Below, piece by piece: positions 1 to 5,973 of a stretch of 7,758 nt of DNA (positions are counted from its first letter, which is position 1; each line of letters begins with the position of its first letter). The stretch covers positions 1 to 7,758 of the forward strand of contig CAJXTZ010000079.1 of NCBI GenBank assembly GCA_913061345.1, written 5' to 3'. The notes below the pieces were generated by a model. It was not told where the DNA came from and made no database searches. It saw nothing but the letters and a program-made list of their open reading frames with translations. Made by a program: the position numbers and the translations under genes. This DNA comes from an uncultured Erythrobacter sp. (lineage in GTDB: Bacteria > Pseudomonadota > Alphaproteobacteria > Sphingomonadales > Sphingomonadaceae).

Positions 1-24
1 CTCGGAGATGTGTATAAGAGACAG
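1..24 (+). other. Nextera (Tn5) adapter remnant, not genomic
   Basis: Positions 6-24 read AGATGTGTATAAGAGACAG, the 19-bp Tn5 mosaic end used in Illumina Nextera libraries. The preceding CTCGG matches the end of the read-2 side adapter. These bases are therefore library sequence left on the end of a contig. True genomic sequence probably starts near position 25, only eight bases before the rpsP stop codon. Any reading frame that runs through this stretch is artificial. Confidence 0.97.
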
Positions 25-32
25 GGGTCAGG

Positions 33-590
33 TCAGCCTTCCGACTTTTCTTCGGTCGAAGCGTCCGCGGCAGGAGCTTCTTCCTTGGCTTCCCCGGTAG
101 CGTCCGCAGCTTCGGTAGCGGTGCCTTCATCGGCAGCGGCTTCCTCGGCGGGCGCTTCTTCGGCGGGAGCTTCTTCGGCGGGAGCTTCTTCAGCGGGTGC
201 CTTTGCAGCTTCTTCGGCTTCGGCCTTGGCCGCTTCTTCAGCTTCCTTGGCTTCTGCTACTTTGGTGGCCTTTTCCTCAGCGCGTTCCTTGGCCTTTTCG
301 CCCGGCTCGGCCTTCTTCGGGTTGTTGCGTGCTTCCCGCTCCATGATGCCGGCAGCATCGAGGAAGCGCAGAACGCGGTCGCTCGGCTGCGCGCCAACGC
401 CCAGCCAATAACGCACGCGGTCTTCGTTCAGCTTGACACGTTCTTCGGAATCCTTGGGCAGCATGGGGTTGTAGGTGCCCAGCTGCTCCAGGTACTTACC
501 ATCACGCGCACGGCGGCTGTCGGCGGCCACGATGCGATAGTAAGGGCGCTTCTTGGCACCGCCGCGCGAGAGACGAAGTGAAATTGCCAT
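33..590 (-). CDS. rpsP: 30S ribosomal protein S16 with long Ala/Glu-rich C-terminal tail
   Basis: Encodes small-subunit ribosomal protein S16, which binds 16S rRNA and helps assemble the 30S body. The S16 core spans about residues 1-85: the start [21 protein letters not shown], then [19 protein letters not shown] and the region ending [12 protein letters not shown] are family hallmarks. From about residue 95 to 185 the protein is a low-complexity Ala/Glu/Lys tail, more than doubling the roughly 80-residue size of E. coli S16. It includes four exact APAEE units at residues 131-150. Long tails of this kind are familiar in alphaproteobacterial S16 proteins. The ATG at 588-590 is preceded by GGAAAGG as a ribosome binding site. 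The gene lies 37 bp downstream of ffh on the same strand, so they are probably cotranscribed. The stop codon falls almost at the contig edge, so the next gene (often rimM) is not seen. Confidence 0.97.
   Translation of the reverse strand: MAISLRLSRGGAKKRPYYRIVAADSRRARDGKYLEQLGTYNPMLPKDSEERVKLNEDRVRYWLGVGAQPSDRVLRFLDAAGIMEREARNNPKKAEPGEKAKERAEEKATKVAEAKEAEEAAKAEAEEAAKAPAEEAPAEEAPAEEAPAEEAAADEGTATEAADATGEAKEEAPAADASTEEKSEG
141..200 (-). repeat. Four tandem 15-bp units inside the rpsP tail
   Basis: Read on the plus strand, 141-200 divides into four consecutive 15-mers: TTCCTCGGCGGGCGC, TTCTTCGGCGGGAGC (twice, identical) and TTCTTCAGCGGGTGC. Each encodes one APAEE pentapeptide of the S16 tail (residues 131-150 on the minus strand). 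The differences between units are synonymous. The unit is a multiple of three, so copy-number change would keep the reading frame. Confidence 0.95.
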
Positions 591-627
591 TGTAGATTAC
601 CTTTCCAGTCCAAATTCTTGAATAAAC

Positions 628-2103
628 TTATTTCTTCTTGAGAAAATCCTGCATTTCGGGGGGGATTTGCCCGCCCGGAAGACCCGGCATTCCACCGCCC
701 GGCAGGCCCGGCGCACCGCTGGGCGCACCACCCATCGTGCCGCCGCCGCCCGCGCCGAACATGGCCGCAAGGCCTTTCATGCCGCCCATCTTCTTGATCT
801 GCTTCATGGCGCGGCCCATTTCCTGGTGCATCTTGAGGATCTTGTTCACCTCCTGCACGCTGCGCCCGCTGCCCGCCGCGATGCGCTTCTTGCGCTTGGC
901 ATTCAGCAGCGCCGGATTGGCCCGCTCCTTCGCCGTCATGGAAGAAATGACGGCGTCCATGTGCACCAGCACCTTGTCGTCCATATCGGCATTGGCCATC
1001 GCAGCCTTGGCCTTCTTCATGCCGGGCATCATGCCTGCCAGCATGCCAAGACCGCCCATGTTCTGCATCTGCCGCAGTTGCTTGCGAAGGTCGTTCAGGT
1101 CGAACTTGCCCTTCATCATGCGGTTGGCGAGCTCTTCGGCCTCCTCGGCCTTGATGCTTTCCGCAGCCTTTTCAACCAGGCTGACGACATCGCCCATGCC
1201 AAGGATGCGATCGGCCACGCGCGAGGGATGGAAACGCTCGATCGCGTCCAGCTTCTCGCCCGTACCGGCAAACTTGATCGGCTTGCCGGTAACGGCGCGC
1301 ATCGAAAGCGCCGCACCGCCGCGCGCATCGCCATCCATGCGGGTAAGCACCACGCCGGTCAGCGGCACTTCATCGGTAAAGCTTTGCGCGACGTTAACGG
1401 CATCCTGACCCGTCAGCGCGTCCACCACCAGCAACACTTCGGCGGGGTCGGAAACGCCCGCGACGGCCTTCATTTCCGCCATCAGCGCTTCGTCAACGTG
1501 CAGGCGGCCCGCAGTATCCAGCAGCAGGACATCGACATTCTGCAGCTTCGCGCTTTCCAGCGCGCGCTTGGCAATATCCACCGGCTGCTGGCCCTGCACG
1601 ATCGGCAGGGTGGCAACACCTGCCTGTTCGCCCAGAATGGCCAATTGCTCCTGCGCTGCCGGGCGGTTGACGTCTAGCGACGCCATCAGCGGCTTCTTGC
1701 CCTGCTTGTCCTTGAGCAGCTTGGCGATCTTGGCGGTGCTGGTCGTCTTGCCCGAACCTTGCAGACCCACCATCATCACCACGGCAGGCGGTTTGACGTC
1801 CAGATTGATAGGCGACGCTTCACCGGCACCCTCATCCTCGCCGCCAAGCATGGTAACCAATTCGTCATTGACGATCTTGATGACCTGCTGACCGGGTGTG
1901 ACCGACTTGAGGACTTCCTGGCCAATCGCGCGCTCTATAACCTTGGCGATGAAGTCGCGTGCGACGGGCAGCGCAACGTCGGCCTCCAGCAGGGCAACAC
2001 GCACCTCGCGCATGGCATCACGCACATCCTGCTCGCCCAAAGCCCCGCGACCGCGCAGGCGGTCAAAGACACTATTCAGGCGATCGGACAGCGTATCGAA
2101 CAT
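628..2103 (-). CDS. ffh: Signal recognition particle protein Ffh (SRP54 GTPase)
   Basis: Encodes the protein subunit of the bacterial signal recognition particle, which binds signal sequences and 4.5S RNA and delivers ribosome-nascent chains to FtsY at the membrane. The N-domain helical bundle covers about residues 1-85. The G domain follows, with P-loop GLQGSGKT at 113-120, DVNRPAA at 144-150, DTAGR at 196-200, TRMD at 254-257 (the nucleotide-specificity motif) and GTGE at 280-283. The methionine-rich M domain from about 325 contains the RNA-binding stretch around IAAGSGRSVQEVNK (408-421). The C-terminus is a Gly/Pro/Met-rich linker (about 450-480) ending in PEMQDFLKKK. At 491 residues it is full length, somewhat longer than E. 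coli Ffh because of this linker. The ATG at 2101-2103 has GGAG 11 bases upstream. The gene is followed by rpsP after 37 bp. Confidence 0.98.
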   Translation of the reverse strand: MFDTLSDRLNSVFDRLRGRGALGEQDVRDAMREVRVALLEADVALPVARDFIAKVIERAIGQEVLKSVTPGQQVIKIVNDELVTMLGGEDEGAGEASPINLDVKPPAVVMMVGLQGSGKTTSTAKIAKLLKDKQGKKPLMASLDVNRPAAQEQLAILGEQAGVATLPIVQGQQPVDIAKRALESAKLQNVDVLLLDTAGRLHVDEALMAEMKAVAGVSDPAEVLLVVDALTGQDAVNVAQSFTDEVPLTGVVLTRMDGDARGGAALSMRAVTGKPIKFAGTGEKLDAIERFHPSRVADRILGMGDVVSLVEKAAESIKAEEAEELANRMMKGKFDLNDLRKQLRQMQNMGGLGMLAGMMPGMKKAKAAMANADMDDKVLVHMDAVISSMTAKERANPALLNAKRKKRIAAGSGRSVQEVNKILKMHQEMGRAMKQIKKMGGMKGLAAMFGAGGGGTMGGAPSGAPGLPGGGMPGLPGGQIPPEMQDFLKKK

Positions 2104-2244
2104 GCGCTAATCTACTCCAAACCGGGCAAAATAGCCCAAACGCGAAAAACGCCGGCGAACGAGAACTCGTTGGCCAGCGTGAGCCCGAAGGCCCGCTAAA
2201 ACTATGCGCCCTGCCGGTTGGCGAGGCGGTATTTCAAACTTCGA
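2104..2244 (-). promoter_or_regulatory. tRNA-Ala to ffh spacer with small hairpins
   Basis: These 141 bp separate the tRNA-Ala 3' end from the ffh start on the minus strand and probably contain the ffh promoter, though I cannot assign clear -35/-10 boxes. Three dyads are visible: GGGC/GCCC at 2124-2127 and 2134-2137 around an A/T-rich loop near the ffh start; AACGAG/CTCGTT at 2158-2163 and 2166-2171; and a stem closed by a UUCG-type tetraloop near 2181-2194. None is followed by a T-run, so a factor-independent terminator is not supported. Confidence 0.35.
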
Positions 2245-2320
2245 TGGTGGAGCCTAGCGGGATCGAACCGCTGACCTCAACACTGCCAGTGTTGCGCTCT
2301 CCCAGCTGAGCTAAGGCCCC
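2245..2320 (-). tRNA. tRNA-Ala (anticodon GGC)
   Basis: The reverse complement folds as a standard 76-nt cloverleaf with encoded CCA. The acceptor stem pairs GGGGCCT (from 2320) with AGGCTCC (to 2249), including one G-U pair. The D arm contains AGCTCAGCTGGGAGAGC. The anticodon stem CAACA/TGTTG encloses the loop CTGGCAG, giving anticodon GGC, which reads GCC and GCU alanine codons. The T arm contains GGTTCGATCC. The discriminator base is A, followed by CCA at 2247-2245. The sequence closely resembles E. coli tRNA-Ala(GGC) from memory. It lies upstream of ffh on the same strand, 141 bp away. Confidence 0.97.
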
Positions 2321-2340
2321 TTGTCCATCGATGTATGCGC

Positions 2341-2370
2341 ATCATAACCGATGCGGTTTCCCTCTGCCAG
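2341..2370 (-). promoter_or_regulatory. Putative promoter of tRNA-Ala(GGC)
   Basis: On the minus strand TATGAT (2346-2341) matches the -10 consensus in five of six positions. CTGGCA (2370-2365) matches the -35 consensus in four of six, with an 18-bp spacer. Transcription would start about ten bases before the tRNA 5' end at 2320. This is an inference from hexamer match and spacing only. Confidence 0.45.
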
Positions 2371-2483
2371 TGGTTGCCCATCGACGTCGGGAGGTGGCCC
2401 TTTATGAGAGCGCGGCGCGAGAGGCAAGGGGATTTTTTGTTTGTTCCCCCAAGCGCCGGGATCTCGCGGGAATGTCTATTTTG

Positions 2484-2505
2484 CGATTGCGCCTCCGCGC
2501 AATCG
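2484..2505. repeat. Perfect 9-bp inverted repeat with CTCC loop
   Basis: CGATTGCGC at 2484-2492 and GCGCAATCG at 2497-2505 are exact reverse complements separated by four bases. A G-U pair would extend the stem by one. No T-run follows on either strand. Confidence 0.85.
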
Positions 2506-2544
2506 TCCTCGATGCTATTCGCTCCGCTTCGCTGCGCGGCATCT

Positions 2545-2573
2545 GCGGGCGGCCGTTCGGCCTTGCGGCCCGC
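2545..2573. repeat. GC-rich dyad containing an element shared with the rpsA spacer
   Basis: Outer arms GCGGGC (2545-2550) and GCCCGC (2568-2573) flank nested GGCC segments at 2551-2554, 2559-2562 and 2567-2570 that could pair in alternative ways. The right part, 2555-2573 (GTTCGGCCTTGCGGCCCGC), matches 7463-7481 at 17 of 19 positions. Confidence 0.75.
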
Positions 2574-2618
2574 TAGGCGCGGACCGTGACCCGCGCATCA
2601 TTGCTGGCTAGCACGGGC

Positions 2619-2659
2619 CTCGGGCGCGAAGCGATCGCAAGCGCGAACGCGCGCCCGAG
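2619..2659. repeat. Perfect 10-bp inverted repeat with 21-nt loop
   Basis: CTCGGGCGCG at 2619-2628 and CGCGCCCGAG at 2650-2659 are exact reverse complements. The loop contains the 8-bp palindrome GCGATCGC at 2631-2638. Transcribed from either strand it would form a stable hairpin. Confidence 0.85.
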
Positions 2660-2678
2660 CTTATGCGAGGAAAGCCAA

Positions 2679-2696
2679 GCAGCGCGGACGCGCTGC
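2679..2696 (-). terminator. Strong hairpin downstream of the FYDLN gene, possible terminator
   Basis: GCAGCGC (2679-2685) and GCGCTGC (2690-2696) form a 7-bp GC-rich stem with a four-base loop, about 30 bases past the stop codon of the minus-strand FYDLN gene. On the minus strand it is followed by TTGGCTTTCC, which is only weakly T-rich. It may help end the FYDLN transcript, but it is not a textbook factor-independent terminator. Confidence 0.35.
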
Positions 2697-2724
2697 GCCC
2701 GGCGCCTGAGGGCCAACAAAAGAG

Positions 2725-3048
2725 TTAACTATCATCTTCCTTTTCATCATCGGCGGTCTTCACGCCAAGATCGTCGTCGCCACCAAGGTCGACATCATTG
2801 TCCGGCGAATCGTCGTCGTCATCGACATCGATATCCAGATCGTCATCGGCGAGATCGGAATCGGCTTCCTTCTTCTCGTCCTTCTTCTCTTCCTCGAACG
2901 GAATGGGCTGCTTGGACTTGAGCACGGGCTCCGGCGTCCATTCGTTGCCGCATTCGATGCAGGTGACGGGATCGTCCTTGTTCAGGTCGTAAAAACGTTC
3001 ACCGCATTTGGGGCAGGTGCGCTTGGTGCCCCATTCTGGCTTGACCAT
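2725..3048 (-). CDS. FYDLN-acid family zinc-ribbon protein (TIGR02300)
   Basis: A 107-residue protein of the conserved alphaproteobacterial FYDLN-acid family, whose biochemical role is not established. The N-terminus MVKPEWGTKRTCPKCG is followed by FYDLN at residues 19-23, the motif that names the family. Two cysteine pairs, C12-C15 and C30-C33, look like a zinc ribbon. After about residue 50 the chain becomes strongly acidic and low in complexity, with Asp/Glu runs around 65-82, and is probably disordered. The open frame extends upstream to 3156, but I chose the ATG at 3046-3048: it gives the family's usual start and has AAGGA eight bases upstream. The gene is divergent from aroA, a common arrangement in alphaproteobacteria. 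A zinc-binding regulatory or nucleic-acid role is possible but not shown. Confidence 0.93.
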   Translation of the reverse strand: MVKPEWGTKRTCPKCGERFYDLNKDDPVTCIECGNEWTPEPVLKSKQPIPFEEEKKDEKKEADSDLADDDLDIDVDDDDDSPDNDVDLGGDDDLGVKTADDEKEDDS

Positions 3049-3210
3049 GTGTATGTCCTTAATCTCGTCCGGAGGGTTCCGGGAAAACATTCGTGCTGTC
3101 CGCGCCCCGTGGTGTTCGATCAGGTTGCGGAATCGCAGGCGGGCGCGCCTTGCCATAGGGCCATGCCGCTGTCAAAGCGCCTGCTTCACCCAGACCAGAT
3201 AGGCAGAGCC
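3049..3210. promoter_or_regulatory. Divergent intergenic region between the FYDLN gene and aroA
   Basis: These 162 bp must hold the start signals for the FYDLN gene (minus) and for the aroA operon (plus), assuming the TTG start for aroA. I could not find a convincing -35/-10 pair on either strand. In-frame codons for both genes continue into this region, so start choice affects its true size. Confidence 0.4.
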
Positions 3211-4554
3211 TTGAGCCATTCCAACCCGCCCTCCCCCAAACGTTTTTCAAGGCTTGGTGCACTGACCGGACGCATTCGCGTTCCGGGGGACAAATCGATC
3301 AGCCACCGCTCCATCATGCTGGGCGCGCTGGCCGTTGGGGAAACCCGCATTACCGGCCTGCTGGAAGGCGAAGACGTGCTGGCCACCAACGCTGCCATGC
3401 GCGCGATGGGCGCATCGGTGCATCGCAGCGACGATGGCACCTGGCGCATCAACGGCGTGGGCGTGGGATCGCTTCTCCAGCCAAACACCGCACTGGATAT
3501 GGGCAACAGCGGCACCAGCACGCGATTGTTGATGGGCCTTGTCGCCAGCCATCCAATCACAGCGATGTTTACAGGCGATGCCAGCCTCTCGAAGCGCCCC
3601 ATGGGGCGGGTGATCGATCCGCTTTCGCAGATGGGTGCATCGTTCGAAGCCAGCCCCGGCGGCACCCTGCCACTGATGCTGCGCGGCATTTCTCCGGCCG
3701 TGCCCATCACCTATCACCTGCCGGTCGCAAGTGCACAAGTGAAAAGCGCGGTGCTGCTGGCTGGCCTCAATACCGCTGGCATTACGCGCGTAATCGAGCC
3801 GGTGCCTACGCGCGATCATTCGGAACGCATGCTGCGCGGTTTCGGTGCAAAGCTGGAGGTCGGCGAAGAGAACGGGGAGCGGGTCATTGCCATCTATGGC
3901 GAAGCAGACTTGCAGCCGCAGGATATCGTGGTGCCGGGCGATCCTTCGTCTGCCGCCTTCTTCGCCGTCGCAGCCCTGCTGGTGGAAGGCAGTGACCTCG
4001 TCATCGAGAACGTCGGCCTCAACCCCACCCGCGCCGCCTTGTTCGACGTTTTGCGCGACATGGGCGGCGATATCGAGGAACTGGAACGTCGCGAAGTCGG
4101 CGGGGAGCCGGTGGCCGATCTGCGCGTGAAGCATTCGGCGCTAACCGGCGTGGATATCGATCCCGCGGTGGTGCCCGCGATGGTGGATGAGTTTCCGATC
4201 CTTTTCGTCGCCGCCGCAATGGCGCAAGGCACCACGACCACTACGGGCCTTGAGGAATTGCGGGTGAAGGAATCGGATCGCCTTTCCGCCATGGCTGCTG
4301 CACTGAAACTGGCAGGCGCGCGGGTCGAGGAGCGCGAGGATGGGCTGGTGATCGAAGGCACGGGCGGTGATCCCTTGCCCGGCACGCCGGAAGGCGCCGA
4401 GGTAATCACCCATCTCGATCATCGTATCGCCATGAGCATGGCCGTGGCAGGCCTCTCCAGTCGCGCTGGCGTGGCGGTGGACGACACGGCGCCGATAGGC
4501 ACGAGCTTTCCCACATTCGAGGCCTTGCTAGCAAAGGCCGCGGCCACCAAATAG
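3211..4554 (+). CDS. aroA: 3-phosphoshikimate 1-carboxyvinyltransferase (EPSP synthase, class II-like)
   Basis: Catalyses transfer of enolpyruvyl from PEP to shikimate-3-phosphate, the sixth step of the cytosolic shikimate pathway. Numbered from the TTG start (447 residues), it shows PGDKSISHRS (25-34), GNSGTSTR (98-105), GDASLSKRPMGR (122-133), SAQVK (174-178), RDHSE (201-205), NPTR (271-274), catalytic-region DE at 326-327, LRVKESDRL (350-358) and DHRIAMSM (403-410). The GDK, SAQxK, RxHxE and NxTR pattern and overall likeness to the Agrobacterium CP4 enzyme point to class II. The position matching CP4 Ala100 is Gly101 here. The TTG at 3211-3213 gives a start (MSHSNPPSPKRF) typical of related proteins, with AGG seven bases upstream. 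The alternative ATG at 3163 would add 16 residues and has no well-spaced ribosome binding site. It is the first gene of a plus-strand operon. Confidence 0.96.
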   Translation: MSHSNPPSPKRFSRLGALTGRIRVPGDKSISHRSIMLGALAVGETRITGLLEGEDVLATNAAMRAMGASVHRSDDGTWRINGVGVGSLLQPNTALDMGNSGTSTRLLMGLVASHPITAMFTGDASLSKRPMGRVIDPLSQMGASFEASPGGTLPLMLRGISPAVPITYHLPVASAQVKSAVLLAGLNTAGITRVIEPVPTRDHSERMLRGFGAKLEVGEENGERVIAIYGEADLQPQDIVVPGDPSSAAFFAVAALLVEGSDLVIENVGLNPTRAALFDVLRDMGGDIEELERREVGGEPVADLRVKHSALTGVDIDPAVVPAMVDEFPILFVAAAMAQGTTTTTGLEELRVKESDRLSAMAAALKLAGARVEEREDGLVIEGTGGDPLPGTPEGAEVITHLDHRIAMSMAVAGLSSRAGVAVDDTAPIGTSFPTFEALLAKAAATK

Positions 4555-4585
4555 GCTGCACTTCCCCTCGCTTTGGAATTTATCC

Positions 4586-5038
4586 GTGACCATCAAGTCC
4601 CTTCGCCGTTTTCTCACTCCCGCATTGTTGGCGCTTGCAGCCTGCTCCAGCGCCGCGCAGGCCGCCACCTACACCATGTTCAAGGACCCCAACTGCGGCT
4701 GCTGTGACCACTGGGCCGATCATGTTCGAGAAGGTATGGAAACCGAAATCGCGGTTTCGCAAACCAGCGAGATGGCTGCTGTGAAAGAGGAGCACGGCGT
4801 ACCCGCGCATCTTCGATCCTGTCACACGATGATCGTCGATGGCTACGTGATCGAAGGCCATGTGCCCGCCGCCGATATCGCTCGTTTGCTGGCGGAGCGT
4901 CCCGAAGGCGTGCGCGGCTTGGCCGTTCCGGGAATGCCCGTCGGTTCTCCCGGCATGGAAATGGGTGATCGCACGCAAGCCTATCAGGTAATCGCATTCG
5001 GAGAAGCCGGCATGTCCGTCTTCTCCAGTTACGAATAG
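4586..5038 (+). CDS. Exported DUF411 family metal-site protein
   Basis: A 150-residue DUF411 protein. The family is frequent near copper and other metal resistance genes and is thought to bind metal, but its reaction is unknown. Residues 1-26 form a signal peptide: basic MTIKSLRR, a hydrophobic stretch, then both a possible lipobox (LAAC, C20) and a type I site (AQA before A27). Export to the periplasm or the inner face of the outer membrane follows. Conserved features are DPNCGCCDHW (C37, C39, C40), GVPAHLRSCHT (C79, H80), GYVIEGHVP (H92) and PGMPVGSPGM (115-124). It starts with GTG at 4586, with GGAA upstream, 31 bp after aroA. It is followed 12 bp later by a small membrane protein gene. 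No copper efflux or oxidase gene is nearby, so a metal role here rests on the family alone. Confidence 0.92.
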   Translation: MTIKSLRRFLTPALLALAACSSAAQAATYTMFKDPNCGCCDHWADHVREGMETEIAVSQTSEMAAVKEEHGVPAHLRSCHTMIVDGYVIEGHVPAADIARLLAERPEGVRGLAVPGMPVGSPGMEMGDRTQAYQVIAFGEAGMSVFSSYE

Positions 5039-5050
5039 GGACGAGAGCCG

Positions 5051-5344
5051 GTGAACAGCGAACTCGACGTTTACAGCTACATCGGCTTTGGTGGCATGAT
5101 ATGCATTATCGGTGCCTATCTGTACCTGACTGCCAGTGACAAACCGAACCCCTTTATTCTGCACGGAACAAACCTTGTCGGCGCAGCGCTGCTGACCGTT
5201 TCGCTGGTAGTCCACACCAACTGGCCCAGCCTGATGCTGGAAGGTTTCTGGGCGTTAATTGCCCTGTGGGGCCTCAGCAAGGCGGTGCGCGGACGCAGCC
5301 GTATTGCTGGCTCCAATATCGATGAAGGAGCGCGCGAGGCATGA
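5051..5344 (+). CDS. Small CBU_0592-like inner-membrane protein
   Basis: A 97-residue integral membrane protein with three predicted helices at about residues 8-28, 36-55 and 58-78, then a basic cytoplasmic-looking tail (VRGRSR). The pattern, including IGFGGMICIIGAYLYL, a PNPFILHGTNLVGA loop and NWPSLMLEGFWALIALWG, resembles the CBU_0592 family of uncharacterised membrane proteins. It starts with GTG at 5051, with GGGACGAGAG upstream, 12 bp after the DUF411 gene. Its TGA overlaps the cmk start by four bases (ATGA at 5341-5344), so translation of cmk is probably coupled to it. No function can be assigned. Confidence 0.85.
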   Translation: MNSELDVYSYIGFGGMICIIGAYLYLTASDKPNPFILHGTNLVGAALLTVSLVVHTNWPSLMLEGFWALIALWGLSKAVRGRSRIAGSNIDEGAREA

Positions 5345-5973
5345 TCATTGCTGTCGACGGCCCGACAGCCAGTGGCAAAGGCACCATTGCCAAGGCACTG
5401 GCACAGCATTTCGGGTTGCCGCATCTCGATACAGGATTGCTCTATCGCGCAGTGGGCTACCAGGTCGCGCTGTATGATGGCGATCCCGACGATCCGTCCG
5501 AAGCGCTTTTCGCCACCAACTTTCCGAACGAGCTGCTCGGCCATCCTGAATTACGCAGCGAGGCGACAGGCGGGCTGGCCAGTCGGGTTTCCGTGCATCC
5601 GGGCGTGCGCAAAGCGCTGCTCCAGCGACAACAAGCCTTTGCAGGCCAGCCTGGCGGCGCGGTGTTGGACGGGCGCGATATCGGCACGGTGATCGCGCCC
5701 AATGCAGATGCAAAACTGTTCGTCACCGCCAGTGTGGAAGCGCGGGCAAAACGGCGCTGGCAAGAGATGCGCGACCGGGGCGAAAGTCATACCCTGCTGG
5801 AGATCGAGGAAGACCTGCGCCGCCGCGACGAACGTGATCAAAACCGCCAGTCTGCTCCATTGACGGTGGCCAAGGACGCTTTCGTGCTGGACACCACCGC
5901 GCTGGACAAGGACGCCAGCATCGCCGCCGCTATCGAAGCCGTTGTGGAAGCCATCGGCAACAAGTCCGGTTGA
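5341..5973 (+). CDS. cmk: Cytidylate kinase (CMP/dCMP kinase)
   Basis: Phosphorylates CMP and dCMP to the diphosphates with ATP, in cytosolic pyrimidine nucleotide salvage and dNTP supply. The P-loop GPTASGKGT lies at residues 7-15, followed by HLDTGLLYRAV (28-38), which helps contact the nucleotide. LDGRDIGTVIAPNADAKLFVTAS (109-131) is the conserved core. RRDERDQNRQSAPL (161-174) is the lid and CMP-binding segment typical of bacterial Cmk. At 210 residues it is slightly shorter than the roughly 225-residue E. coli enzyme and appears intact. The ATG overlaps the preceding stop by four bases and is preceded by AAGGAG about ten bases upstream. In alphaproteobacteria cmk commonly sits between aroA and rpsA. 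Here two extra genes precede it and two follow before rpsA. Confidence 0.97.
   Translation: MIIAVDGPTASGKGTIAKALAQHFGLPHLDTGLLYRAVGYQVALYDGDPDDPSEALFATNFPNELLGHPELRSEATGGLASRVSVHPGVRKALLQRQQAFAGQPGGAVLDGRDIGTVIAPNADAKLFVTASVEARAKRRWQEMRDRGESHTLLEIEEDLRRRDERDQNRQSAPLTVAKDAFVLDTTALDKDASIAAAIEAVVEAIGNKSG

Larger units (their letters stand above)
2321..2724. other. Gene-free, hairpin-rich spacer (404 bp)
   Basis: No reading frame here resembles a protein; the short open frames are low-quality and lack ribosome binding sites. The stretch contains the tRNA promoter at its left end. To the right is a series of GC-rich inverted repeats (2484-2505, 2545-2573, 2619-2659, 2679-2696). It lies beyond the 3' end of the FYDLN gene and upstream of the tRNA, so the dyads could serve in transcript 3'-end formation or be dispersed intergenic repeats. 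The 2555-2573 segment recurs in the spacer ahead of rpsA. Confidence 0.6.

Noticed and set aside
667..1677. A 336-codon open frame on the plus strand, histidine-rich
   Set aside because: It is antisense to ffh, which has all SRP GTPase motifs. The His/Arg/Ala-rich composition is what a GC-rich gene yields when read in a shadow frame.
2178..2197. UUCG-loop hairpin as a terminator for the tRNA-Ala transcript
   Set aside because: The stem is interrupted and no T-run follows on the minus strand, so factor-independent termination is not supported.
2331..2589. Two overlapping plus-strand frames of about 80 codons next to the tRNA
   Set aside because: They run through inverted repeats, have skewed Arg/Ala composition and lack ribosome binding sites.
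2484..2696. CRISPR array or toxin-antitoxin locus in the repeat-rich spacer
   Set aside because: The repeats are different inverted repeats, not regularly spaced direct repeats, and no cas, toxin or antitoxin gene is nearby.
3049..3156. 36-codon upstream extension of the FYDLN gene
   Set aside because: The extension is Arg-rich without family resemblance. The ATG at 3048 has a good ribosome binding site and gives the standard family N-terminus.
3247..4134. A 295-codon open frame on the minus strand
   Set aside because: It lies entirely antisense to aroA, shows no recognisable domain and has shadow-type composition.
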